Assembly (NCBI GenBank): GCA_000149265.1
Contig: CH003217.1
Location: forward strand, 675,174-739,173
Source: Ciona savignyi
Taxonomy: Eukaryota; Chordata; Ascidiacea; Phlebobranchia; Cionidae
Reading direction: 5' to 3'
DNA: 64,000 nucleotides
The number at the start of each line of letters is the position of its first letter. The stretch's first letter is position 1. A model generated the notes under the pieces. It was not told where the DNA came from and ran no database searches. It saw nothing but the letters and a program-made list of their open reading frames with translations. Shown one piece after another: positions 37,301 through 49,300 of this stretch. The position numbers were made by a program, and so were the translations under genes.

Positions 37301-39496
37301 CCCGGAGCAACCAGCTCCTCTACGAATTCTCCTTCTGGAACGAGGTCCTCCCGAGGGAGGGTCCAAACATTTACGAGCTCAGGACGTACCATTTGAAAGT
37401 AAGTCTGGTGTTTTGCGGATTCGCTTAACTTTACCTATAAGTTGTCTCTATAGTGGTGTGTGTAAAACTATCAGGTGAATGTAGGAAAGGTTTGCGTTGT
37501 CGAATTTTAATTTCAAATGTCGAGCCATTGATTTTGAATTTACAAAATCCATACTAATCAAAAGCTTTTGTCTTCAATGGACATAATTACAGTGGTGCCA
37601 TGTTATAAATGATAATAACAAGTGAAACACTGTATGTGGCTTACTTAAATCTAATGACACCTGGCATTTTCACAAGTAATCAGATGCTCCAGGTATTTTC
37701 TCACCTTGGTTTGAAATTTCTACTTTTTTAATTATTTAATTATTATGGATGGCTATAAAAACAGCACTTCAGTGTCAGTCAAAAAGCAGCGTAGACACAT
37801 GGATGTTGCATGAACCTTGTAAGAGTACCGGTAATTTAAGATTAATCAAAAAATATTACTGTATATAATACTCAACAAGCTGCAATAGCTTACCCAACTC
37901 TGGGCATCAGGGAAACAGAAGACTGCTCATATTAACGAACTGTTTTGCCTGTTTTTCTTACCCCTGGTGGTAAATCAAATTCAATTTCGGTTTTCTTTTC
38001 CAGCCTGGAACGATGATCGAATGGGCAAACAACTGGTTCGTATAACTAGTATACCGCACATACCAGTCTGTATTTCATCGTCATTTTTCCACAGGGCACG
38101 CGGAATAAGGGCAAGGCAAGAGAACAGTGAAGCTGTTGGAGGTTTCTTCTCAGAGATTGGCGACTTGAATGTCGTGCATCATTTATGGGGTAACTACTGT
38201 TTAGTTCACATTTGTATTTTGCAGTTTTAATTTGTATCGCAGTGAGTCTGGAGATTTCAAATTAATCTACAATTGTTAATGGTACTTGCTGTATTCCACT
38301 TGCCCATAGTAGTACTTGTTTTTGTGTCATGCTTTGTTTTTGTGTCATGCTTTTGTGTCAAAAAAATAGTGCAACTTTATAGTTAATTTTAAATTTGAAT
38401 TCAATAATGTTTATTTATAATATGAAACAGACTTTTAGTTCTCATCAGGTTAGCAGTGCCAGAGTTTAATTCCGAACGCAAGAGCGTGCATCTTTCCCTT
38501 AACACCTAAAATGTTATGTTGTTCCCACAATGTTGTTTTACACATGGGCAAATGTCAGATTACTTTGTCCCTACTGTTAAGTTACCTATTTTAGTGTAGG
38601 TTTGCCAATTCAGATAACCGAAAAACAAATAGGCAAAATGCAAGTGCATTAGTCCAATTTTGTTTATAAGATACTGCGAATTAATTATGTACTGTTAGAC
38701 ATAGTAATTATACCTGGCACGGCTAATATATAATTTTGGAATTATTTTTACCCAGCATATCAAGATCTGCACCATAGAAAAGAGACCAGACAGTCTGCAT
38801 GGCATAAATCTGGTTGGGATAACACAGTTTATTATACAGGTAAGGGAGTGTTGTTTTATCGGTGTAATCTTTGGTGCCGGTAACTTGCTTGGTTAGTGTT
38901 ATAACCCAACATTCAAGTTGCAGAAGCTTTTTGCAGTGTGTTGTATACCACTTAAGACTTTTCTACTGTTTTATTTCAATACTAGTTTCAGACGACTTTC
39001 TCTCTCTCTCAATGCTTTATTTAAGCACACAACGGACAAGCTGCAACCTTTCGGCTGAAAGGCGACCCAGTAACCCACTGAACTGTGTGGCTCTTTAATG
39101 TCTAGCTGAATAGTTTCGTTGATTAGTGTTTTGCCTTTTAACCGAACGGTTGTTGGATCAAATCTGGTTGGTGGCTGGCTGGTTGGTTGTGTCCTTTGCA
39201 AGGCACTAGGTGGATAATGCCTGCATCCATTAGTGCAATGAATTGTACAAAATTTAAAATAACAACTCAAGTATACAAAACACACTACAATCACTTCTTT
39301 AACCGCAGAATGGGCATGAGATAATCTAACAATTGCTCATGAGATAATGCTTGCGTTTTCTCTATCACCGGGATAAAACCTGAATGTCAAATCCCAAGTC
39401 CTGTTCTAAATTTATTACTTTTTTTCTAAAGTTCCGTTGATTCGTGAAATGAAGAGCATGATCATGATCCCCCTCTCTTATTCTCCTTTAAAGTGA
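34301..39496 (+). CDS. NIPSNAP1/2-like mitochondrial protein
   Basis: NIPSNAP family protein: mitochondrial proteins with ferredoxin-like domains, implicated in vertebrates in mitophagy signalling. Nine exons: 34301-34331, 34392-34514, 36065-36110, 36191-36285, 37187-37398, 38004-38035, 38095-38189, 38756-38839, 39432-39496; 783 bases, 260 residues (human NIPSNAP1 is 284). Diagnostic segments: [108 protein letters not shown], and C-terminal [10 protein letters not shown], all in family order. The first exon is only ten codons ([10 protein letters not shown]). I chose ATG 34301 because the frame is closed by TGA at 34253-34255 and no acceptor lies between. The reading frame is open to 34256 with basic, hydrophobic codons typical of a presequence, so a non-ATG or upstream spliced start remains possible. 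Candidate AATAAA at 39750-39755. Confidence 0.93.
35130..35885 (+). mobile_element. LINE (non-LTR retrotransposon) 3' end, NIPSNAP intron 2
   Basis: The frame at 35165-35491 encodes the C-terminal tail typical of non-LTR retrotransposon reverse transcriptases: [20 protein letters not shown], then a basic middle, [12 protein letters not shown] and SFKKQLKES. An untranslated AT-rich stretch follows, ending at AATAAAATATG and a short tandem TGATTGATTGATTG, a common type of LINE 3' tail. No catalytic reverse transcriptase domain is present, so this is a 5'-truncated copy. Same strand as the host gene. Clade (CR1, L2 or other) is not resolved. Confidence 0.75.
39025..39390. mobile_element. Rearranged family B SINE-like copy, NIPSNAP intron 8
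   Basis: The tRNA-like part (CTGCAACCTTTCGGCTGAAA) is in reverse orientation at 39043-39075, while the body (AGGCACTAGG, CACACTACAATCACTTC, TGGGCATGAGATAATCTAAC) and end (CACCGGGATAAAACCTGAAT) at 39195-39385 read forward. This suggests two insertions or an internal inversion. CTCTCTCTC and a TGGTTGG-type run lie within. Confidence 0.6.
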
Positions 39497-41246
39497 TACA
39501 GCTCTTTTTGGTGGTGCTCCTCAATTTTCCCAATCTTCCGAAATTAATTCATCATATCCCTGCTTGTGTGTAGCTTTAGATGAGATTGCAAATCCTATCA
39601 TGGCATTTCTACAGTGGACCTTTATTTGGCTGGTTTTCTGAACTATTTTGTTGTTTTCAAAAACTACGTATTTTTTTCTTTTCTGTAACTGAGGTTTAAT
39701 GTAAAGAGTTCAGTAGAAATGAAAACTTTTACGATATTGTTCTTGCACGAATAAAAAAAATTATAAAAACATATTCGTGACATACAGGAGTTTACTGGGC
39801 CAAGCAGGTAATCCACTGTATAAAGATGAACATGAACATACAACACCTAATTTATTTAAATAGACACGGCAGACCGTGAAATTTTGTTGAATTCAATCGA
39901 TTATTTCGTGTCGATAAAGGGGGGATAAAAATTGGAGGCTAGGATATTCATGTTTATCCCCGTGAATGGCAGAACCAATTGGCTTAGCACACGGGCAATC
40001 GTAAGATCACCTCGCGCCGGGTTACTGGAGCTATTGCAGTGGGTTGTGTGTGATTTTCACGTTCCTTTAATTTAGTAGAACTCATTCCGCTGTGTTCAGT
40101 CCGTTAAGTCTAACCGGTCGGCAACACTAATGGACAACCCACTATCTGCTTGAATGGTTTTGGCACCTGTATCTGATGGAAACCGTCAGATATCTATTTT
40201 AATATATATACTGGTTTTTAGGGTTATCTGGCAATAAATCGCCCAAGTTCCCCCATACACTAGAATGAAAATATCACATCGATGAAGTTGTTTGAAGTCA
40301 CTCTTTGGAAATATTGTAAGCAATCTCATTGATTTATTGCTTTATGTGTCGAAAGGCAAACTGGTAAAAAACATATAAAAGGTATGTTAAAAAGGATGGG
40401 ATATTTGTTTTATCTAAAATGCTGGGGAAAATACAGTGACGGGTAGATGTAAAATTATTTATATTGGTTGTGTGACAGATTGCTGTATCTCTTTGAAATT
40501 AAATGTGACCGATTGTTTAAACCCGCAAATTCTATCACGTGCCCATCATGAAAACCGTGTTCGATAAATATGAGTCCTTAATCTCGTGTGGTATAAGATT
40601 TAATTTTTGTTTAACCCATTAATCTACTGGTTTGACTTATCATCTCCATTTTGTTTATATGTAAGGACATACAGACAAACAACTTTCGGAGAGAAGACTT
40701 TTTTAGAATATATATTCAAGCTAGGTTAAAAATACGTGTGAAATTATTGCTGGTATGCTCGTTTTAGAAATGTTTCAACCAAAATTTAAAAATTGTGTTT
40801 AACCGTGTAAAGCCGGCTGCGAATATTGTTTCGGATGACTAACTTGGTTAGAGAACGTTGAGCCAAAATTAGATAAATACAAATACCATAAAGTTGCTAA
40901 AAGATTTATATACTTATTTACTGTTTGATTAGCACCGTATTGACTGGGTGCCCACAGACAGTCTTTCACTTGGTCACATCGAGGCTAAACCCTACATACC
41001 ACTATTCTATAAACACATGTAGCCTACTAGGGCTATCCTTTCCGACACTATTGTATTTCCCACTAAAAACAGATTCAAAAGGGCGCAAATCTACTTCATA
41101 TATCAAAGGTGAAGACATTTTGGAAAACGCTACAACTACATGCGTCATGGTAAGCAGTGCTTACGAACAGAAAATAAAGCGGGGACTCGTGTGTTGTAAG
41201 GCATTCTGCGCCCACGCATACTCTAGTATTTTGTAGCGTTAGAAGT
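39497..41246. other. Convergent intergenic region between NIPSNAP and adhesion GPCR
   Basis: Contains the NIPSNAP 3' end (AATAAA at 39750) and a family B SINE copy at 39945-40110 on the reverse strand (CACGGGCAATCGTAAGATCA, GGAGCTATTGCAGTGGGTTG). A 103-codon frame at 40925-41236 has no recognisable feature. Confidence 0.5.
39945..40110 (-). mobile_element. Family B SINE-like copy
   Basis: Plus strand reads CATGTTTATCCCCGTGAATG, then CACGGGCAATCGTAAGATCA and GAGCTATTGCAGTGGGTTGT, matching the reverse-strand arrangement at 25800-26050. Its terminus is the best match to the sequence just upstream of the last ASNS exon. Confidence 0.65.
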
Positions 41247-44200
41247 TCACGGCTTCTTTGCAGAGGAGTCCCTATGCACGCGTATGGAGTTAAAGGGGGT
41301 GCTCAACGTTCTGCTGGCCGACCTAGCCGGCCCAAATCCGGGTTGTGATTTCTGTATTGAAGATCCGTGTATTGTAAGTCTTCTGATCGGCTTCCACCAG
41401 ATTTCGCGCATGTCTGCGCGCCGGAGCGTAGTCATCGCGAACACCCCAACGCCCTATACAGTCGAAATAGAAATAAAATTGAGTATAAATGACAAATATT
41501 GTTAGAAACCATACAAAAAGGATAGGTTAATGGTACACCGTAAATGCTGTCTAACCGATGGTTGTTGTACTGAAACCAGCAACGCTATCCAAATCGATTC
41601 GTTAACTTACTGATTGCTGCTTGGATTAATACCCTTTAGAAACGAGATTCTTTTTGCGCAGTTTGCGCATTTTTTTACCGAGCCAAGTTTTGAACCCATG
41701 AGAGTCGGTTTTTGTATGAGAGTCGGTATATGTATCGGTCAAGTTAACCATTTGGCCATACGACCGTACGAGTTTGCGCGTTTTGACCGAGTCCGCTTTG
41801 TAGTGCTCTAGCGCCTCTCGTGTTATAGTTAGAGCAAAATTTTCAACACTAGAGTTGTTTGAAATAAAATTTCCAAAATCTGATGGTCTTGAGAAGAAAG
41901 GTGGCTAACTGTTCCACGAAGCTATCCGGTCGGACCGTTAGAGTACCCCATTCAGATTGTCCATACGTTAAAATATAAGCGTTACCTTACAATATACCTG
42001 AAAAGCGTTCAATACCGCAAAGATCCAGCTAGTAACGCGAAGATAAGTGTGGTCCTCTGATACCAGCATAAGGTATCCGACCAACCAGGTGAGACCCATG
42101 ATAAACACCATCGTTACCGCCATTATTAGATTCTGCTTTATCGTTCGTTTCAAAAGTTTATTTTGCACCTAAAAGTGAGATTGATAAGTTAGAATTTTAT
42201 TATGCATTTCACCAGCATTTAACACCTGGCTATAAATAGTTATCGCTTGTGCTGTACTTTATTAAGTCTAGAAAGTCTCTAATTTACGGTATTTTTATAT
42301 ACAGTACATGAGGCTATTATAACACATTTCCATGGCAGCAAATTAGATGCTTATAAATACTCACCAGACTGATATTGACATTCTCTTATGTCACTTAAAC
42401 GGTGTTATGCGCGTTATGGTAGGCTGTAAAAGGCCCATTGTGGACAAACGTATAAAGCGATTGAGTTGTCCAACTGCTAATGCAATCGGCTTATACACAG
42501 CTTATACATGGCTTATAAGCGAACTTACTCTTCCATTCTGCGCGGTGAGTTCCCTCAGAACTAGCACGAACACTACACCGTTGTAAAGAAGCATTATTCC
42601 TATTGGAAGCAAGAAACCAAGCCCCAACGGCAAACCTTTTAACCAACACGATCTTTCGGCGTGAAAGTTTGCACGGAGCGTTGGCTCTGTAAAACACAAT
42701 AAGAATAAAATATTGATTACAAAATTTAACATATCCAGCATATACTATATATAGGTCTTGAGAGATTACAAACAATGAACCGGTGTGATCGCCGCTACGT
42801 ATTAAGATTACAGAGCACCGCGATCATACTCATATCGTTGTTATTTCTGCCCCTAACCTACACGCTGTAATATGAGCAAAACGACCGGATAAAAATACGT
42901 ACCTTTACCGCAAACGGTGGCTGGTTCATTCACAGCTGAGGCGTGAGTGACACCAGCAGTTAACCCTACAACAACCGCTGGTACGATGTAACTGATTAAT
43001 GAGTTTCGAAGCATTGCCTTGCTCTCGTATTTTGAGAAAACCTGGAGAATATAATCAAAAAACGCTGATAGATTCTTTCTTTCGATTGTTTCAAATACAT
43101 TTTGGCTACAAGGTGTAAGAAGCATGATAAGTCTGCAACAACTTTCACCATAAAAAGCGATAAAATGTTAATAAACATCACGTTAAAAAGGACGTATAAT
43201 CCAGGCAATAAAAACATAGTTTTGTAATTAAACCAACACAGTCAATCACAATGAACCATTAGGAACTTGTATTTATTACCTTTGTCGTCTACAAAGTCAC
43301 GTGGACGGTCAATTACCGATTATACAATTCTTACCCGAACCAATGAATCATACATCTCGGAGCTATACACAGACATCCAGCACCAGGTTGTAAGGAAGAA
43401 GTAGTGCAGCAATATTGCAACAGCCGTGCATGCTTGTTCGTTTCCTGTTCGGGAAATCCCCGCCATAAATATGACGTATGCAATCCCGAGATTGATGCAA
43501 ATATGCTGAAGAATGATGCCGGAACGAAATTTTCTCAATTCTCTGAATAAAAGATATTTGGATAAAATGTCTGTATTACAAAATTCAACCACGTTGGAAA
43601 TTCTACACAAAATCTAAAGTAAAGCCCTTGTTGTATGCAACATAAAACAACCATACCACAAGTTAGTGGTGACTAAACCAAGTGTTTGCCCGTGGCATTC
43701 TTCGGTCGATTAAATTTGACTCTGTGCAACTGGAGAATCAACATTAGCATTTTGTCCTATATTCTGTTATTTTCCCTATTTTCCCTCTTTGGTTAAGTAA
43801 TTAAAGTTGGCGTAGGATTTACAAATAATAATAAAAGCAAATGGACAATACCTGCTGCAAGCAATCACAACCACAGTAAGAACAAGTCCTACCACGGAGA
43901 GCAAACAACCGACAAGACTGACATTGGACAAGGCATGGTCTTCCGGTGTCTTTTCCGGTTTCTGCGAATTGAAGTAATCAACAATAAGTGTCTCAAGTGT
44001 TTGACGCAATGACAAATCGCATGTAGGTTTACAAGTATAGCCTTATTTGGTTACTGTAGTTGGATAAAATAGTGGCGATGGCCTGTCTGGAAAGTGATAT
44101 GACTAGATCTAATAATCTTGTTTATTTTCGGTAGTGGTAAATGGAGGTAACGTTATCAAACGGACAATCAATAGATTACCTCGTCCCAGCCAGTTACTGC

Positions 44201-46262
44201 AGCTTAAGAAGTGTATTGAATTCAACGTTGGAATTGCTACATTTGTATACCGTCCATTAAACAACTGGCTTTGGCAACGACAAGTGCGGTTGGAAGCCCT
44301 CACTTTTAATCATCAGTTGTACAATTGATATAAATAGTTTAAAATTTCTTTGTTTGTGAAGGCCTTTTTGAAATTTTAAGCACAAACGGCTAATTGCGAT
44401 TTTTTCGTTTCGTATTATTAATGTATGCAAATTAATGTGGCATATACGTTTTACCAATTGAAAATTAACAGAAAATCACCGGAACCTTACTTACCATTAA
44501 TATGGCGAAATTAGTAAGGTGTGTGCAGAGACATTGCGGCGGGTTTGAAGATTCGTTGTAACAGCAGCCGTCCGATAACCATTTCTCTAATTCGAAGTTC
44601 CAGTATACGCAGGTCAACTTGTTTTTAACAACCTAAAATGTTGTCAATTTTATGGCCAGGATCAATTAAATGCTCTCTTTATTTATGGATCTATCATATG
44701 TCTTGCCGTAACTTCGCTATCGAATTTATGGACTCTTTTGAAAATAGGGAAAAATATTTTTTTCCGAGGTTTTCTTTTTTTTTGATAAACGCTTTGACAG
44801 GAAAGTTTTGTTGAAGGACATTAATTGAATTTAACCGCGGGTATGCGGGATAAACGTGGACTTTTCATATACTATCGGAATTTAGACAATTTCCGTGCTT
44901 TTTCAACTCCGGGATAAACGTGGGCTTTTCATATACTATCCGTTGATCTGGTGCGTTTTCCACCCGGATAGTTTGAGATAAAGGATTATTGATCCCATTG
45001 TACGGTCAAGTGGCTGAATGGTTAACGAGACTGATTCACCTACCAATTCAACACAAAAACGGTCTTGGAGTCGAGACCACTAGGATTCAAAACTTGGTCG
45101 TTAAAAAACTTGGCGTAAAAGTTATAACTCTTAGTTATTTTTAACCAAACAGCATTTCAATGATCACACTTAACAAGACCCATCCGCAGTTCCACATAAT
45201 TCTGGTCACAATATTACCTTTCGCTTAATAACTTTTGTTCCATTTTGGTTTTCGACTGAAGGAAAGTCAATTCGAATCGGCTCCGATAGATTATTGATGG
45301 CTTGACTTCCAATATTAACCGATACCACCTGAAAAGCCGTATTTATATGAATTATTTGAGTTGTATGTATATTACCAGCAAAAGTGTGTTTACACATATT
45401 GCACACCATACAAACTAACTGTAAATCTGACGCGATGGTTTGAGTTTGGCTTTTAAAAACGGAAGATTTCTATTTCAAATTCGACATAAGTTACTACGCT
45501 CCATAGAAGTGTCTACTATGAATTGCGCCACACAAATTTTGTCTCAATGCAGTAAACAGGGAATTTAAACGTTAATTTTAAGTGAAAAGTAGAAAATCAA
45601 GGTGGTCGAACGATTGGTATTGTTTTATAAACCAAAGATTTCAATCCCAGGATAAAAATGAATATCGTACTTTATAGACAATACATTTTGCAATTAGGTC
45701 ATTTGCTCTAAATTTAACAATTTTCTAAAATACTCACGTAGTTTACTAAATCATTAGATGTAAAGTACGAGTCGGTTTTATACAATATAACCGACACCCT
45801 TCCTTCCCCCACACTTCCGTTTGAACTTCCCCACGCCTTCCGTAACGCGCTTTCTGGTATTGTGACGTCGACCGACGTCATAAGGCTGTCATTCGCAGCT
45901 ATTTGTGGAGAGAATCTAACCGACTCATCTTTGACGTGATAGTGAATATCTACAGCCTAAAATTGGTGGAAATCGTGATAATAGTCATCATTAGTTACAG
46001 ATAGAAGCGGTTTGACCGACCGTAACGTGTTCTGTACACTCATAATTAATATTCGCAAAGCAACCTTTTAAACTTCCGAAATCCTACAAAGGTAGGGTTT
46101 CACACAAGTATTTTCAAACACAAAAAATCGAATATTGCTTTCGTGGCGAAATTAATATTTCTAATCAATTTAAACATATATGTTACAATTTCGCAAATAT
46201 AGTATTAAAGTTGTCCTACAGACATAAAAAATGATATCCATTCCAATCAATTTCAGAGGATA

Positions 46263-46324
<62 letters not shown>

Positions 46325-49300
46325 GTATGTATGTTTGGACAGTAACAGTTTTATATTTATTTTTGGCAATTTTAAAGTGACTGAAAAAATACCGCTTAAA
46401 ATTGATATAACTTTTTTACTGCCTAAAAGTAAATTTCAGATAGATATAGTTGTTTTACGATTCGCACAGTATGACGAATACCCTATAAAGAAACAAATTC
46501 TTGGTTGACTATAGGTGAAAATGATCGCGATACACTGCTAATATGAGAGCGAAACAATATTATATGATAAACCGAAATATTTCAACCATACCAAAGTAGG
46601 TCTATAAAATTGCATATCTCTTTTATTACACAACCGATTTGATTCAAATAAAAGCCTCTTACTATTGATTTTTACGGTTCTGTCGAAAAAAGGAATAGGG
46701 AAATAGGATAGTATATTCATGTTTTTCTTTGTCTGAATAAAAACTTAAGGACGTTATGTCACAGGAAATCGTCAGATTACCTAGTACGATCGAGAGTGGT
46801 TTAATGTTTTAGTTAATCAATAATAACTTATTTGGTTCAGGCAATTATCGTAAAGCGCATTGCACAAGTACACAAACGACGAAAGATTGATTTTTTGATC
46901 TTATAATCCTTCTTTAATTATTGCTCCAACTGACTTATTTAAAAGGCACTTATTGTAGACCGAACAGGACACATAGTTCCTGTAACAAACTATATGGACA
47001 TGATCCAATATTCACAAGCAACGCTTACCTCTATTGTGAATTCCTTTGTGGACAAATTAAATCGTTTCGTCGGGTTGTTTATTTTTCCATTACTTGCAAT
47101 CGATGCCAGTGACCGTGGGATGCTTTGTCGAACTGTACTGTTTACCGTGTGCAACAACGGCGTGATGGCAGAAGAAGACATCCCAAGGTAAACGAGCGTT
47201 GGAAAGAGATCAACCTATGAAAATATAAATTGCTCGGCTTTAACTGTTTAAAAAATGGCACACAAAATTAAAACGTAGCAAAGACTGTATTTTTCATGTA
47301 AAACTGCATGCGTAACCGCGAAAACAGTTGAAACGTAGCAAAGAGAGTATAACTGTATTAAGTGTTTTGGAAATACACCAGAAGTAGTGTTGGTATCCTT
47401 CCTTAAAATCGTCCCCTCTAAATACTACAGGACCGCTTGGAACACTTGGAGCGCATGGAGCGCTTAAATCGCTCGGATCGCTTGGATCGCTTGGATCGCT
47501 TGGATCACTTACTATACTTTGTAATTACAATAGCCATGATAATAATGTTAGGGTTGGGGTTAAAGTTAGTTCTAGGCTTGACATTAGTATTTGGAACAGG
47601 GTTAGAATTACTTTCCATAGCAATCTAAGTGATCCAAGCGATCCAAGCGGTCCTGTAGTATTTAGAGGCACCTCTTAATAAAAATTGCGCTTCGTGTCGT
47701 CTCATGTTCCTGAACAAATGACTTCACGGGCTTCAAACCATAATGGTGACACAATTGGCTGATTTCAAATGCATGTGTGATTTAAATTCATGTCTATATA
47801 TTTTTTTGTAAAAATATTGCCATGTTATTATATGTATTAAGCCGGTAAAAGGTAACTCATTGATAGAAGAGTGTTTTGTTGTCATCGTTATTCCGCACAA
47901 TTACCTCTCATATACCAAGTATATTTAAAATAAATCAATATTTATGGAGCCTTTTTATATAAAGCGAGTATAAATTAATTGTTGATTATCCTAATATAGT
48001 AAATTATCGTGTTGACCTTTAACGATTTCTATTTTTGTTTGGTGATTGGACGCATAATGACTTTTGTTTATATTTTGGGCTCTTAATTCTGTCAGTTAAT
48101 CGTGTCTTTGTAAAGATGACAGGTTTAAACTGAAAAATTGTATTCAAAACTTCATCGGAACAGTCGAAATTGAAACAACCGTAATATTTTATGTATTGGA
48201 GAATAGTAAATGATAAATTGCATAACCCAGTGCGGCAGTGTAAACGAATGGTTCGGTTGACTAAATAATTTACAAAAGCCGTTAACGTTTTCCAAACTAG
48301 ACTGTTTAAAAAACGTCATTCAACATTACTTTCACGCAGAGTACTTTACGTTACCTTTATTGAATTGTTTTCCGTAGCATTGCCGACTTTTGCTATAAAG
48401 CTGGCAATTTGGGAAACTTCCGAAGTGGTCAGATTCTCTTTCACTGAAGTAAGGATATGAAGTGCAGCGCTTGTTGACATGACGTTTGGTGACGTCAGGG
48501 GGGAGTCCCGAATCTAAAACATGAAATGTTTCTTCATAAAGATCACGTACACAGTCGTTGGCTCATGTTGTATTTATTTTACTGGAAGCAATCCCATTAT
48601 CAGAAAATAAGTAACACCTCTTTAACCACTATAACGTTGGTTGATCGACGGTATATCTTGCACTTACCAAGTAGATTCACATTTGCCAAAAATAGCATAC
48701 AGCATACACATGAATATATATTTATAACACCTAAAAGACAACTAATAATAATAAAAAAATTTGGATAACATATTCACCAATGTAGCCGTAGCCTTGTTTC
48801 GTGATATTGCATTTAAATTGTATTGCTATGAAGTGTTGAAATCTCTTACCTTGCGTAATATCGATTCTACTGTTGCATTACAATCTATCTTAACAAGATG
48901 ATCGAAATCAAATTCTGGATTTCTGGAACAATTCATGTTTGCCGTAAGATTAGTACAACGATTTAAACAAGGAACCGATCCACCAACAGTATCTGTATGG
49001 GAATTATGATAAATTTATAGAGTGGTAATGATGATGATTTTTTGTTAAATCCGTGGGCGCCTTAAGGATTAAAATCGGTCCAAATACGTAAATTAAATTA
49101 TTTGTAGTACGTTGAAAGAAAATTCAGAACGCAGTTTAAAAGTAATTTTTTCTTATATCTAAAAATTTTAGTAGTGTGCCAAAATATAAAAGCTTGTAGT
49201 AAGTTAAAATGTTCACTGTAAAGAAATTACGGCATGACTGTGTAATTAAAACGAAGTGCATCGTTTTGTGTTGACAAAAAACACGTTTCAGCCATTTACC

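Noticed and set aside
40925-41236. 103-codon plus-strand frame downstream of NIPSNAP
   Set aside because: No motif or splice signals; it lies in repeat-bearing intergenic DNA between two convergent genes.
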